From Streptomyces filipinensis (lineage in GTDB: Bacteria; Actinomycetota; Actinomycetes; Streptomycetales; Streptomycetaceae), in the NCBI RefSeq assembly GCF_014649495.1, contig NZ_BMTD01000026.1, forward strand, positions 1-64,000: DNA of 64,000 nucleotides, written 5' to 3'. This document shows, one piece after another, positions 25,308 through 34,028 of the stretch. The position numbers and the translations under genes were made by a program. The notes beneath the pieces were generated by a model, which was not told the origin of the DNA, made no database searches, and saw only the letters and a program-made list of their open reading frames with translations. How positions within the stretch are numbered: position 1 is the stretch's first letter; each line of letters starts with the position of its first letter.

Positions 25308-25335
25308 GCAGTTCCCCAGGGGCGCGGGGAACTGC
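25308..25335. repeat. Dispersed palindromic hairpin
   Basis: GCAGTTCCCC and GGGGAACTGC form a perfect 10-bp stem around AGGGGCGC. The GTTCCCC.GCGCGGGGAAC core is a hairpin seen many times in Streptomyces intergenic DNA. Confidence 0.7.
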
Positions 25336-25342
25336 GCGAGCA

Positions 25343-25372
25343 CCCCCCACCGGGCCGCCCCCCGGTGGGGGG
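25343..25372 (-). terminator. Terminator of the guanylyltransferase gene
   Basis: CCCCCCACCGGG and CCCGGTGGGGGG form a perfect 12-bp stem with a 6-nt loop, ending 7 bp from the stop of the minus-strand gene. There is no U-run, as is usual here. Confidence 0.75.
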
Positions 25373-25379
25373 GGTGGGC

Positions 25380-26462
25380 CTACTGGTCGGAGGAGAAGCG
25401 GAGCGCTCCCGCTGGGATGCGGGCGTCGCACCACACCCGCACACCCTCGCGCAGCTCGTTGTCGGGGCCGATGACCGCGCCGTCGCCGATGACCGTGCCG
25501 GTCAGGACCGTGCGTTCGCCCACGCGGGCCCGCGTGCCGATGAGGGAGTCGGTGATGACCGCGCCGGGTTCGATGACGGCGCCGGGGAGGATGGTGGAGC
25601 CGAAGACCCGGGCGCCCTCGGCGACGAACGCGCCCTCGCCGACCACCGTGCCGCCGGTCAGCTTCGCGTCCGGCGCCACCGTGGCCGTGGGGAGGATGAG
25701 GCGGTCTCCGCAGCGGCCGGGGACGGCCGGGGAGGGCGCATGGCCCAGGACCAGGTCGGCCGAACCGCGGACGAAGGCCGCCGGGGTGCCGAGGTCCAGC
25801 CAGTACGTGGAGTCGACCATGCCCTGGAGATGGGCTCCGGCGGCGAGCAGCTCGGGGAACGTCTCGCGTTCGACCGACACCGGGCGGCCCACCGGGATCG
25901 TGTCGATGACCGAGCGGCGGAAGACGTACGCCCCCGCGTTGATCTGGTCGGTGACGATCTCCTCGGGCGTCTGCGGCTTCTCCAGGAAGGCCAGCACGCG
26001 GCCGGAGGGGTCCGTGGGGACCAGGCCGTAGGCCCTCGGGTCCGTCACCTTCGTCAGGTGCAGGGAGACGTCCGCGCCCGTCGACGCGTGGGTGTCGACC
26101 AGGGCCCTGATGTCCAGGCCCGTCAGGATGTCGCCGTTGAAGATCAGCACCGGGTCGTCGGGGCCGGAGTGCAGGCGGGAGGCGACGTTGCGGATGGCAC
26201 CGCCCGTGCCGAGGGGCTCCTCCTCGGTCACGTACTCGATGTGCAGGCCGAGTCCGGAACCGTCGCCGAAGTACGGCTCGAAGACCTCGGCCAGATAGCT
26301 GGTGGCGAGGACGATGTGGTCCACGCCCGCCGCCTTGGCGCGCGCCAGCTGGTGCGTGAGGAACGGCACCCCGGCGGCCGGGACCATGGGCTTGGGCGTG
26401 TGCACCGTGAGCGGACGCAGCCGGGTGCCTTTGCCACCGACCAGGAGGATCGCTTCTGTCAC
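25380..26462 (-). CDS. manC: Mannose-1-phosphate guanylyltransferase / NDP-sugar pyrophosphorylase
   Basis: A 360-residue nucleotidyltransferase. The signature ILLVGGKGTRLRPLTVHTPKPM lies at the N-terminus, EEEPLGTGGAIRN and FNGDILTGLD follow, and a left-handed beta-helix of hexapeptide repeats fills about 250-340 (GAVIEPGAVITDSLIGTRA is one stretch). It should make GDP-mannose from the product of manB, though the exact nucleotide cannot be read from sequence. The start is the GTG at 26462. The genome position beside the amidase and LCP genes fits a role in surface glycan supply. Confidence 0.9.
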   Translation of the reverse strand: MTEAILLVGGKGTRLRPLTVHTPKPMVPAAGVPFLTHQLARAKAAGVDHIVLATSYLAEVFEPYFGDGSGLGLHIEYVTEEEPLGTGGAIRNVASRLHSGPDDPVLIFNGDILTGLDIRALVDTHASTGADVSLHLTKVTDPRAYGLVPTDPSGRVLAFLEKPQTPEEIVTDQINAGAYVFRRSVIDTIPVGRPVSVERETFPELLAAGAHLQGMVDSTYWLDLGTPAAFVRGSADLVLGHAPSPAVPGRCGDRLILPTATVAPDAKLTGGTVVGEGAFVAEGARVFGSTILPGAVIEPGAVITDSLIGTRARVGERTVLTGTVIGDGAVIGPDNELREGVRVWCDARIPAGALRFSSDQ

Positions 26463-26648
26463 CTGTCGTCTCTGCTTCCTGCCGGGATCGGCCGAACTGC
26501 TCGTTCTACTCGTTTCGGCCGGTCAGTGTATGCAGACCGTAGCGGCGGCGCCCTTGACGACCACGCGTTTTCCCCCGAGATCGGTATGAGAACGGTGTGA
26601 GACCGGCAGGGCCCCCCGAGACGGTGCTGCCCGCGCTCCCCGGCCGCG

Positions 26649-28037
26649 TCAGCGCCCCTGGTAGTGCGCCGCGCTGGAACGGGCCGTGCCGAGCTTGGCG
26701 TAAAGCCGCTTGCCGGGGCACTCGGTGGCGTATCCGTCCCGATGGCCGGAGATCACGTTCAGTCGTACCTTCTTACCTTTGGGGTACAGGTTGCCACCGC
26801 CGGACGTGAGATATGTCCTGCCACGCGGATTGGCCCCGTAGAGCCCGAGTTTCCACGCGGTGAGCCGGGCGACGGCCCGCACCGCGGCGCCGGGCGGCTT
26901 CGCCGAGCCGTACGTGCCGATCACGGCGATGCCCATGCTGTCGGCGTTGAAGCCGGCGGTGTGCGCGCCGAGGACAGCCTTCGCCACGCCGCCGGCCCGG
27001 CCTTCGTAGATGGTTCCGCACTTGTCGACGAGGAAGTTGTAGCCCATGTCCCGCCAGCCCATGCTCTGGACGTGGTAGCGGTAGATACCGCGGATGACTG
27101 AGGAGGCCTGGGAGCAGGCGTACTTGTTGCCCGAGGCCGTGTGGTGCACGAAGGCCGCCTTGACCTTCTTCATGTAGGTGAACCCGCTCAGGCGCAGCGA
27201 CTCGTCCGCGCCCCAGCCGCGGCGGGTGACGATCCGCGGGCGCGGTCCGATGTGCGGCTTGCCCCGCAGTGGGCCCTGGAGGCGGACGAGTTCGCGTTCG
27301 GTGGCCCGCTTGTTCAGCGCCGGGATCGCCATGGCGCCGAAGCGGGCGACGTCGGTGTTGGCGGCCGAGGCCTCCCGTGCCGCGGCCGTGTGCAGGCTGG
27401 TGTGGGGCGGGCCGGCCGGCGCGCCCGCGGGCGGCCCCTCGTCGCCGGGGTCGACGAGTTCCACGCGCAGTCCTGACGGCAGCGGTGGCCGCTGCCCGCC
27501 CGTACGGCCGCCGCGCAGGGCGCGGTCGGCGCGGACCCGTACGTCCACGCCGTCCGAAGCGCCCACCCACAGCGGTGCGGTCGCCCCGCGCACCCGCCGG
27601 GCGTCCCGTTCCGCCGTGCCCGGGTCGGCGCCGTGGTCGGCGTTGTGCGTGTCCAGGTCCTGCCACCCGGACCACTCCCCCGTCGCTGCCGACCGGGCCC
27701 GCACCTGGACCCGGCCGCGCAGTGCGCTGCCCGGGTCGCGCCAGACGACCCCGACCAGCGAGAAGTCCTCGCCGTCGGGCCGGTACAGGCCCTGCTCCGG
27801 GGCGGTGCCGCGAACCCGCTCGGCGGACAGCGGGCCGAGGGGCAGTGAGCGGGTGCTTCCGGGGATCACGGGATCGGCGGCGTTCCGGGCGGCGGCGCGT
27901 GCGGGCGCGGCGGACGCGGGCGGGGTCAGCGGGACTGCGAGGGCCGCGGCGCAGGTCACGCCGATCGAGCAGACGGCGATCCACGGGGTGCCCAGGGACG
28001 AGGTCAGGAATCCACGCATGCTTACGATCTTGGACAT
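26649..28037 (-). CDS. Secreted N-acetylmuramoyl-L-alanine amidase (PGRP domain)
   Basis: A protein of about 462 residues. The signal peptide ends near PASAAPARA. A beta-rich region covers about 80-230. The C-terminal peptidoglycan-recognition/amidase_2 domain (about 265-440) shows all zinc ligands: FVHHTASGN, ISGHRDGYATECPGK, plus AHTAGFN. It should cleave the amide between muramic acid and L-Ala outside the cell. The start is the ATG at 28037 or the ATG at 28019 (MRGFLTSSLG); neither has a good ribosome-binding site. A 12-bp palindrome sits 6 nt upstream of the first ATG. It diverges from the TIGR03089 gene. Confidence 0.92.
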   Translation of the reverse strand: MSKIVSMRGFLTSSLGTPWIAVCSIGVTCAAALAVPLTPPASAAPARAAARNAADPVIPGSTRSLPLGPLSAERVRGTAPEQGLYRPDGEDFSLVGVVWRDPGSALRGRVQVRARSAATGEWSGWQDLDTHNADHGADPGTAERDARRVRGATAPLWVGASDGVDVRVRADRALRGGRTGGQRPPLPSGLRVELVDPGDEGPPAGAPAGPPHTSLHTAAAREASAANTDVARFGAMAIPALNKRATERELVRLQGPLRGKPHIGPRPRIVTRRGWGADESLRLSGFTYMKKVKAAFVHHTASGNKYACSQASSVIRGIYRYHVQSMGWRDMGYNFLVDKCGTIYEGRAGGVAKAVLGAHTAGFNADSMGIAVIGTYGSAKPPGAAVRAVARLTAWKLGLYGANPRGRTYLTSGGGNLYPKGKKVRLNVISGHRDGYATECPGKRLYAKLGTARSSAAHYQGR

Positions 28038-28042
28038 AGTCA

Positions 28043-28054
28043 GACAAATTTGTC
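28043..28054. promoter_or_regulatory. AT-rich palindrome at the amidase start
   Basis: GACAAATTTGTC is a perfect 12-bp palindrome, nested inside wider TGGACA (28031-28036) and TGTCCA (28051-28056) arms. It occupies the place where the amidase -10 and transcription start must be, so a repressor bound here would block the gene. Confidence 0.5.
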
Positions 28055-28148
28055 CATCGGTGAACTGACGGACCGTCGGCAACCGTTCCGCCGAACCGGT
28101 GCCCCCGCCGCACGCCGGGCGCGAGCGCCCGCGCGTACCCTTTTCCGG

Positions 28149-28904
28149 GTGAACGCCACCGATCGCACCCCTGCCGACCTGCTGGCTTCCGCGCTCGCCG
28201 CGGACCCCGGCCGCCCGCTGGTGACCTTCTACGACGACGCCACGGGCGAACGTGTCGAACTGTCCGTGGCCACCTTCGCCAATTGGGTGGCCAAGACCGC
28301 GAACCTCCTCCAGGGCGAGCTCTCCGCCGGGCCCGGTGACCGGGTCGCGCTGCTGCTGCCCGCGCACTGGCAGACGGCGGTGTGGCTGCTGGCGTGCGCG
28401 TCGGTGGGCGCGGTCGCGGACCTCGGCGGGGATCCCGCCGCCGCCGACGTGGTCGTCAGCGGGCCGGACGCGCTGGACGCGGCGCGGGCCTGCCGGGGAG
28501 AGCGGATCGCTCTCGCGCTGCGGCCGCTGGGCGGGAGGTTCCCGCAGGCCCCGGAGGGGTTCGTCGACTACGCCGTGGAAGTGCCGGGGCAGGGGGACCG
28601 CTTCGCGCCGTTCGCCGCGGTGGACCCGGAGGACGCCGCGCTGATCGTCGCCGGACGGGAGTTCAGCGGGGCGGAGGTCGTGGAGCGGGCCGTGGCCCAG
28701 GCGCCCGCGCTGGAGCTGACCGGGCCGGGTTCGAGGCTGCTGTCCGGGCTCTCGTACGACACGTGGGAGGGTGTCAGCGCGGGGTTGTACGCGCCGCTGG
28801 CCGTCGGCGGGTCGGTGGTGCTGTGCCGGCATCTGGAACAGCTGGACGAGGAAGCCCTCGCCCAGCGGATCGAGAGTGAGCGGGTGACCACGGTCCGGCG
28901 GTGA
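28149..28904 (+). CDS. TIGR03089 family protein, truncated AMP-binding-like fold
   Basis: A 251-residue protein resembling the N-terminal part of acyl-CoA synthetases (VELSVATFANWVAKTANLL, GDRVALLLPAHWQTAVWLLACASVG) but lacking the P-loop and the C-terminal adenylation lid. It is therefore unlikely to be an ordinary ligase. The family is actinobacterial and neighbours LCP genes, as it does here and, from memory, in mycobacteria. The GTG at 28149 has TACCCT 7 nt upstream and no ribosome-binding site, so the mRNA is probably leaderless. The function is unknown. Confidence 0.88.
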   Translation: MNATDRTPADLLASALAADPGRPLVTFYDDATGERVELSVATFANWVAKTANLLQGELSAGPGDRVALLLPAHWQTAVWLLACASVGAVADLGGDPAAADVVVSGPDALDAARACRGERIALALRPLGGRFPQAPEGFVDYAVEVPGQGDRFAPFAAVDPEDAALIVAGREFSGAEVVERAVAQAPALELTGPGSRLLSGLSYDTWEGVSAGLYAPLAVGGSVVLCRHLEQLDEEALAQRIESERVTTVRR

Positions 28905-29017
28905 CGGGGCCGCGCTTCGCCCGGTCGGAGTAGCAAAGGGCGCTGCGGGACCCCCTCCCCCGCCATGGTCGTAGGAGCAGGACGTGACGCTCGTACGCCA
29001 TGAGGGGGTACCCGCCC

Positions 29018-30187
29018 GTGACCGACTCCGCCCGCAAGGTCCCCGGCCGCGGCCCCGGGGCCGCGGCCACCGGGGGCGGGCTGCGGCGGCGGCGTCGGCG
29101 GCGGTGGGCGAAGGGGACGGCGCTCGGGCTGGCCGTGCTGGTCGCGGCCGCCGCGGGGACCGGCTGGGCCCTCTACGCCAAGCTCAGCGCGAACATCACA
29201 CCGGACGAGGCGGCCGCCCGCGAACTGGCCCGGTACGAGCGGGAGCGGCCCACCACGCTGGTGCGGGGCGCGCAGAACATCCTGCTGATCGGCTCCGACA
29301 CCCGCGCCGGGGACGGCAACTCCGCCTACGGGCGGGACCTGGGCAGCGAGCGTTCCGACACCACGATCCTGCTGCATCTGGCCGCCGACCGGCGCAGCGC
29401 GACCGCCGTGTCGCTGCCGAGGGACCTGATGGTGGACATCCCCGGCTGCCGGCAGTCGGACGGCACCCGCAGCCTGCCGGTGTTCGCGATGTTCAACCGC
29501 GCCTTCCAGGTGGGCGGTTCCGCGTGCACGATCCGGACGGTCGAGAAGCTGACGGACATTCGGGTCGACCACCACATGGTCGTGGACTTCAGCGGCTTCA
29601 AGGACATGGTGGACGCCGTCGACGGGGTGCAGGTCTGCCTGAAGGAACCCATCGACGACAAGGCCGCCCGGCTGAAGCTGCCCGCGGGCAAGGTGCTGCT
29701 CGACGGGGAACAGGCCCTCGGGTACGTGCGGGCCCGCAAGTCGCTCGGCGACGGCAGCGACACCGAACGGATGGAACGCCAGCAGCGGTTCCTGGGCGCG
29801 CTCGTCGACAAGGTGCAGAGCAACGACGTGCTGCTGAACCCGGTGAAGCTGTATCCGGTGCTGGACGCGGCGACCTCCTCGCTGACCACCGACCCGGACC
29901 TGGCCAGTCTGCGCGGCTTGTACCAGTTGGTACGCGGGCTGCGCGACATCCCCACCGAACGGGTGCAGTTCCTGACCGTACCGAGGGAGTCGTACGTCTA
30001 CGACGCCAATCGTGACCAACTCGTGGAACCGGAGGCCGAGAAGCTGTTCGCCCGGCTGCGGGCCGATCAGCCCGTGGCGGTGGCCCGGAAGGCGCCGCAG
30101 GGCGCCCCGGAGGCGGACGGCCGGAGCGACCCCTCCCCCGCGCCCACCTTCCAGGGGAACACCGCCGCCGAACACACCTGCGAGTAA
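29018..30187 (+). CDS. LytR-CpsA-Psr (LCP) family glycopolymer ligase 1
   Basis: A 389-residue membrane-anchored enzyme that transfers polyprenyl-linked polymers to peptidoglycan. A basic cytoplasmic N-terminus (RRRRRRRW) and one helix (about 35-55) precede the extracellular LCP domain. Key residues are NILLIGSDTR, SDTTILLH, SLPRDLMVDIP, FKDMVDAVDGV and YVRARKSLGDGSDTERMERQQ. It has no C-terminal LytR_C domain. The GTG at 29018 is chosen because GAGGGGG lies 8 nt upstream; an ATG 18 nt earlier overlaps that site. It is the first of six LCP genes in 11.6 kb. Confidence 0.93.
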   Translation: MTDSARKVPGRGPGAAATGGGLRRRRRRRWAKGTALGLAVLVAAAAGTGWALYAKLSANITPDEAAARELARYERERPTTLVRGAQNILLIGSDTRAGDGNSAYGRDLGSERSDTTILLHLAADRRSATAVSLPRDLMVDIPGCRQSDGTRSLPVFAMFNRAFQVGGSACTIRTVEKLTDIRVDHHMVVDFSGFKDMVDAVDGVQVCLKEPIDDKAARLKLPAGKVLLDGEQALGYVRARKSLGDGSDTERMERQQRFLGALVDKVQSNDVLLNPVKLYPVLDAATSSLTTDPDLASLRGLYQLVRGLRDIPTERVQFLTVPRESYVYDANRDQLVEPEAEKLFARLRADQPVAVARKAPQGAPEADGRSDPSPAPTFQGNTAAEHTCE

Positions 30188-30280
30188 TGCGCACATCAAG
30201 ACACCGAATCTCCGTCCAGGAAATGCGACGGATTGCCCAGTTGTAGGCGGAGGGAATTTGTCACCGGCGTCGCTCCAGGC

Positions 30281-30312
30281 TGAACTGGGCGGATAGGGTG
30301 AGCGATCCGGTG
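30281..30312 (+). promoter_or_regulatory. Upstream element shared by two LCP genes, copy 1
   Basis: A 32-bp sequence, 28 of 32 identical to 38513-38544 (minus strand), with the core GGATA..GTGAGCGATCCGGTG. It includes a possible -10 (TAGGGT). It lies 106 bp before the GTG of LCP gene 2, while its counterpart lies 85 bp before LCP gene 5. Confidence 0.65.
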
Positions 30313-30417
30313 CACCTGGCCGCGAGGTCCGTCCTGGGGTCGTGCACTGTTTCACCGAGACCCGAGCGCCTTTGGGGGGAAGGCGCCGCGTGGCCCCGAC
30401 GGAGGATTCGGACAACC

Positions 30418-32178
30418 GTGGACGCGCAAGGCCGTGGGCGGGCGGACAACATCGACCCCGCAGACCAGTGGGTGCTCAATCCGAACACCGGCGAATACGA
30501 ACTGCGACTGGGTCCTTCCGCACCGCAGTCGTCGGTCCCCAGCCCCCGCAGACCCGCTCCCCCGGACAACGCCCGGGCGCCGCGCCGCCGCGACGGCCCG
30601 GCGTCCGGCGCCGCCCGTGGGACGCGCCAGGGGCGCGGCGGTGACGTACCGCCGCCGCGCTCGGCCCGGCGCCGGGGCGGCGAGCCGGAGACGCCGCAGG
30701 GCCGGCGGGCGGCCCGGCGGCCCGTGAAGAAGAAGTCGAAGGCGAAGAAGGTTCTGGTGTGGACCGCCGGCAGCACGGCGTTCGTGCTGGTCGCCATCGG
30801 CACCGCCGGCTACCTGTATCTCAAGCACCTCGAAGGCAACGTCACCACGACGGACGTCGGCAGCGCCGCCAAGGACGGCTTCAGCAAGGACGACGCCTTC
30901 AACATCCTGATCATCGGCACCGACAAGCGCACCGGCAAGGGCAACGAGGGCTACGGCGACAAGGGCAGCGTCGGGCACGCCGACACCAACATCCTGCTGC
31001 ACGTCGCCAAGGACCGGACGAACGCCACCGCGCTCAGCATCCCGCGCGACCTGATCGTGAACGTGCCGGACTGCCCGACGAAGCAGCCGGACGGCAGCGA
31101 GAAGGTCATCCCGGGCACGGACAACGTGCGCTTCAACACCAGCCTGGGCCAGGACGACCGCGACCCCGGCTGCACCATGCGCACCGTGCAGGAGGTCACC
31201 GGGATCGTGCCGGACCACTTCATGATGGTCGACTTCAACGCGGTGAAGACGCTGACGACGGCGGTCGGCGGGGTGGACGTGTGCCTCGCGCACGCGGTGA
31301 ACGACAAGGATTCCCACCTGAAGCTGCCCGCCGGCCCGTCCAAGGTCGAGGGCGAGCAGGCCCTGGCCTTCGTCCGGACGCGGCACAGCTGGGGCAACCA
31401 GGGCGACCTGGACCGCATCAAGGTGCAGCAGCAGTTCATGGCCTCGCTGATGCGCAAGATGTCCTCCAGCGACACGCTGACCAACCCGACCAAGCTGGTC
31501 GAACTCGCCGAGGCCGCCACGAAGGCGCTGACCGTCGACAAGGGCATCGGCTCCGTGGGCACGCTCAAGGACATCGCGCTGGAGCTGAAGAAGGTACCGC
31601 CGAAGAACATCTCGTTCGTGACGGTACCCGTGATCGACAACCCGGCCGACGGCGTCGTCCACAAGACGGTCGTCGTCAACCAGAGCACCGCCCCACAGGT
31701 CTTCGACGCGATCAAGAACGACGTCTCCTTCACCGAGGTGAAGAAGAGGCAGAAGGCGGAGAAGGACGCGGAAGCCGCGCGCCTGAAGGGCAGCCGGTCC
31801 GCGCCCTCCGACGTACGGGTGCGGGTCCTCAACGGCGGTGCCGACCCCGGCAGCGCGCAGGACACCCTCCGGTGGATGCAGACCCAGGAGGGCGTGCTCA
31901 AGTCCGAGAACGCGGGCAACGCGCCGGCGCCGCTGGACAAGACGACACTGGAGTACGCGCCCGACCAGGCCGCACAGGCCCGGGAGCTGGCGCACCTCAT
32001 GGGCCTGCCCGGCTCCGCGCTCAAGCCCGGCAAGAGCGTGACCAACTCCCAGGGGCTGCCGGCGATGACGCTGACCCTGGGCAAGGACTTCAAGGGTGCG
32101 GGTGTCTCGCTCACCGCTTCGGCGAAGGCACCGGACGTCGACAAGTCCACGGCAGACAAGGTGAAGTGCGCGTCGTAG
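30418..32178 (+). CDS. LCP family glycopolymer ligase 2 with LytR_C domain
   Basis: A 586-residue protein. The cytoplasmic N-terminus (about 105 residues) carries the motif NIDPADQWVLNPNTGEYELR followed by Pro/Arg-rich sequence and KKKSKAKK. One helix lies at about 112-132. The LCP domain (about 155-330) has NILIIGTDKR, HADTNILLH, SIPRDLIVNVP and AFVRTRHSWGNQGDLDRIKVQQ. A LytR_C-like domain lies near 460-580. GGAGG lies 12 nt upstream of the GTG. LCP gene 5 is a close paralogue that shares the N-terminal motif and the upstream element. Confidence 0.94.
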   Translation: MDAQGRGRADNIDPADQWVLNPNTGEYELRLGPSAPQSSVPSPRRPAPPDNARAPRRRDGPASGAARGTRQGRGGDVPPPRSARRRGGEPETPQGRRAARRPVKKKSKAKKVLVWTAGSTAFVLVAIGTAGYLYLKHLEGNVTTTDVGSAAKDGFSKDDAFNILIIGTDKRTGKGNEGYGDKGSVGHADTNILLHVAKDRTNATALSIPRDLIVNVPDCPTKQPDGSEKVIPGTDNVRFNTSLGQDDRDPGCTMRTVQEVTGIVPDHFMMVDFNAVKTLTTAVGGVDVCLAHAVNDKDSHLKLPAGPSKVEGEQALAFVRTRHSWGNQGDLDRIKVQQQFMASLMRKMSSSDTLTNPTKLVELAEAATKALTVDKGIGSVGTLKDIALELKKVPPKNISFVTVPVIDNPADGVVHKTVVVNQSTAPQVFDAIKNDVSFTEVKKRQKAEKDAEAARLKGSRSAPSDVRVRVLNGGADPGSAQDTLRWMQTQEGVLKSENAGNAPAPLDKTTLEYAPDQAAQARELAHLMGLPGSALKPGKSVTNSQGLPAMTLTLGKDFKGAGVSLTASAKAPDVDKSTADKVKCAS

Positions 32179-32185
32179 GTAACCC

Positions 32186-32229
32186 AACGGGTCCGTCGTG
32201 CGTCTAACTGGGCGCGGGACGGGCCCGTT
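32186..32229 (+). terminator. Hairpin between LCP genes 2 and 3
   Basis: AACGGGTCCGTC and GACGGGCCCGTT pair over 12 bp with one wobble around a 20-nt loop. It starts 8 nt past the stop of LCP gene 2 and may terminate or attenuate read-through into LCP gene 3. Confidence 0.5.
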
Positions 32230-32260
32230 GTACGGCGCAAGGGTGGGGAGGGCAGGAAGT

Positions 32261-33907
32261 TTGGCGCAGAGCGATGTGCGCGGGCAGGACCCTGCGGTCG
32301 ACGACGGCATGTCGCTCGAACCGCGGTCCCGGGAGGCGACCGAGGGGTCCGGCCGGCACGGCGGGGGACGGCGCAGAGGCGATTCACGGGCCGAGCGGCC
32401 ACGGCGCAGACGGCGCGCCCTGCGCTGGTCGGCGACGGTGCTGGCGGTGGTGATACTGGGTACCGCGGGCGCCGGTTACCTGTACTACCAGCACCTGAAC
32501 TCCAACATCCGCAAGGGTCAGCGCAGCAGCGGCGACGACTCCAAGGCGGTCAGGACGCCGGCGAACGCGGCCGGGCAGACGCCGCTGAACATCCTGCTGA
32601 TCGGCTCGGACAGCCGTAACACCCCGGAGGACCTGAAGCTCGGCGGGCACCGGCAGAGCGTCGGCGCCCCTCCGCTGGCCGACGTGCAGATGCTCATCCA
32701 CCTGTCCGCGGACCGCAAGAGCGCCGCCATGGTGAGCATCCCCCGGGACACCCGCGTACACATCCCCGAGTGCACCGACCCCAAGACCGGCAAGAAGTAT
32801 CCGGAGACCGACGACATCATCAACACGACCCTGGCCCGGGGCGGCGCCGGCTGCACGCTGGCCACCTGGGAGGACCTCACCGGGGTCTACATCGACCACT
32901 GGATGATGATCGACTTCGCGGGTGTGGTGAACATGGCGGACGCCATCGGGGGCGTCGAGGTCTGTGTGAAGCAGAACGTCTGGGACCACCCGACGCCGGC
33001 CCAGCCCGGCGGCTCGGGGCTGAAGCTGAAGGCCGGGACGCAGAAGATCTACCGCGAGCAGGCCCTGCAGTGGCTGCGCACCCGGCACGCCTGGGGCAGT
33101 GACCTGATGCGGGCCCGCGCCCAGCACATGTACCTGAACTCGATGATCCGTACGCTCAAGAAGCAGAACGTGTTCACCGACAGCGGGCGGCTGATGGACC
33201 TGGCCGAGGCGGCCACCAAGTCGCTCCAGGTCTCCGAGGAGATCGGCACGGTCAAGAAGCTGTACGACCTGGCCATGGAGCTCAAGTCGGTGCCGACGAA
33301 CCGCATCACGTCGATGACGATGCCCCACGTCGACGACCCGCAGAACGGCGAGCACGTCGTGCCGGACCAGGCCAACGCCGACAAGATGTGGCAGATGCTC
33401 CGCGACGACGTGCCCTTCGACAAGAACGGCAAGCCGTCGGCCGCCCAGCAGGTCGCGAACACGACCCCGGCGACCAAGACGCCCTCCACGGACCCGGGCC
33501 GGCTGGGTGTGCTGGTGCGCAACGCCACCCGGACCGCCACGGCGGCCGCGGTCGGCGGCCGGGCGAACGACATCAGCGAGGTGCTGGCGCAGAAGGGCTA
33601 CACCCGGGCGACCACCGACACCTCGGCGACGCTGTCCGAGGACAGTACGGTCGTGCAGTATCCGAGCGCGGACCTGCAGGGTGACGCGCAGGCGGTGGCG
33701 AGGGCACTCGGCATCCCGACGACCGCGGTGAAGCAGTCGACCGACGTCTCGGGGGTCACGGTCGTCGTCGGCGCGGACTGGCGCACCGGCACGGGCTACC
33801 CCAAGCAGTCCAAGCCGAAGGCCGGCGACCTGCCCGGTGGCTCCGACGCCATCAACGGCTCGGACTCCACCCCGTGCATGCCCGTGTACAAGCCCTATCA
33901 GTGGTGA
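32261..33907 (+). CDS. LCP family glycopolymer ligase 3 with LytR_C domain
   Basis: A 548-residue protein, probably starting at the TTG at 32261 with AGGAAG 4 nt upstream; an ATG at 32309 lacks a ribosome-binding site. A charged N-terminus with RPRRRRRALRW precedes one helix (about 47-67). LCP residues are NILLIGSDSR, ADVQMLIHL, SIPRDTRVHIP and WLRTRHAWGSDLMRARAQH, where the usual RQQ is AQH. A LytR_C-like domain follows at about 405-510. It converges on the GT2 gene across a strong bidirectional terminator. Confidence 0.92.
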   Translation: MAQSDVRGQDPAVDDGMSLEPRSREATEGSGRHGGGRRRGDSRAERPRRRRRALRWSATVLAVVILGTAGAGYLYYQHLNSNIRKGQRSSGDDSKAVRTPANAAGQTPLNILLIGSDSRNTPEDLKLGGHRQSVGAPPLADVQMLIHLSADRKSAAMVSIPRDTRVHIPECTDPKTGKKYPETDDIINTTLARGGAGCTLATWEDLTGVYIDHWMMIDFAGVVNMADAIGGVEVCVKQNVWDHPTPAQPGGSGLKLKAGTQKIYREQALQWLRTRHAWGSDLMRARAQHMYLNSMIRTLKKQNVFTDSGRLMDLAEAATKSLQVSEEIGTVKKLYDLAMELKSVPTNRITSMTMPHVDDPQNGEHVVPDQANADKMWQMLRDDVPFDKNGKPSAAQQVANTTPATKTPSTDPGRLGVLVRNATRTATAAAVGGRANDISEVLAQKGYTRATTDTSATLSEDSTVVQYPSADLQGDAQAVARALGIPTTAVKQSTDVSGVTVVVGADWRTGTGYPKQSKPKAGDLPGGSDAINGSDSTPCMPVYKPYQW

Positions 33908-33941
33908 TCGGCCGGCCCGCGACCGGACGGACCGGACACAG

Positions 33942-33978
33942 GTGAGGGGGCCCGCTGCCTGAGCAGCGGGCCCCTCAC
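33942..33978. terminator. Bidirectional terminator
   Basis: GTGAGGGG-CCCGCTGC pairs with GCAGCGGG-CCCCTCAC over 16 bp with one bulged G and a CTGA loop. It lies between the convergent LCP gene 3 and the GT2 gene. Confidence 0.85.
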
Positions 33979-34028
33979 ATCCGCGCACCGGGCCGGGATC
34001 CAGCCGGCCTCGTGGTGCACCGCCGTGT

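Noticed and set aside
32309..32311. ATG as the start of LCP gene 3
   Set aside because: No ribosome-binding site, whereas the TTG at 32261 has AGGAAG at proper distance; left as an alternative only.
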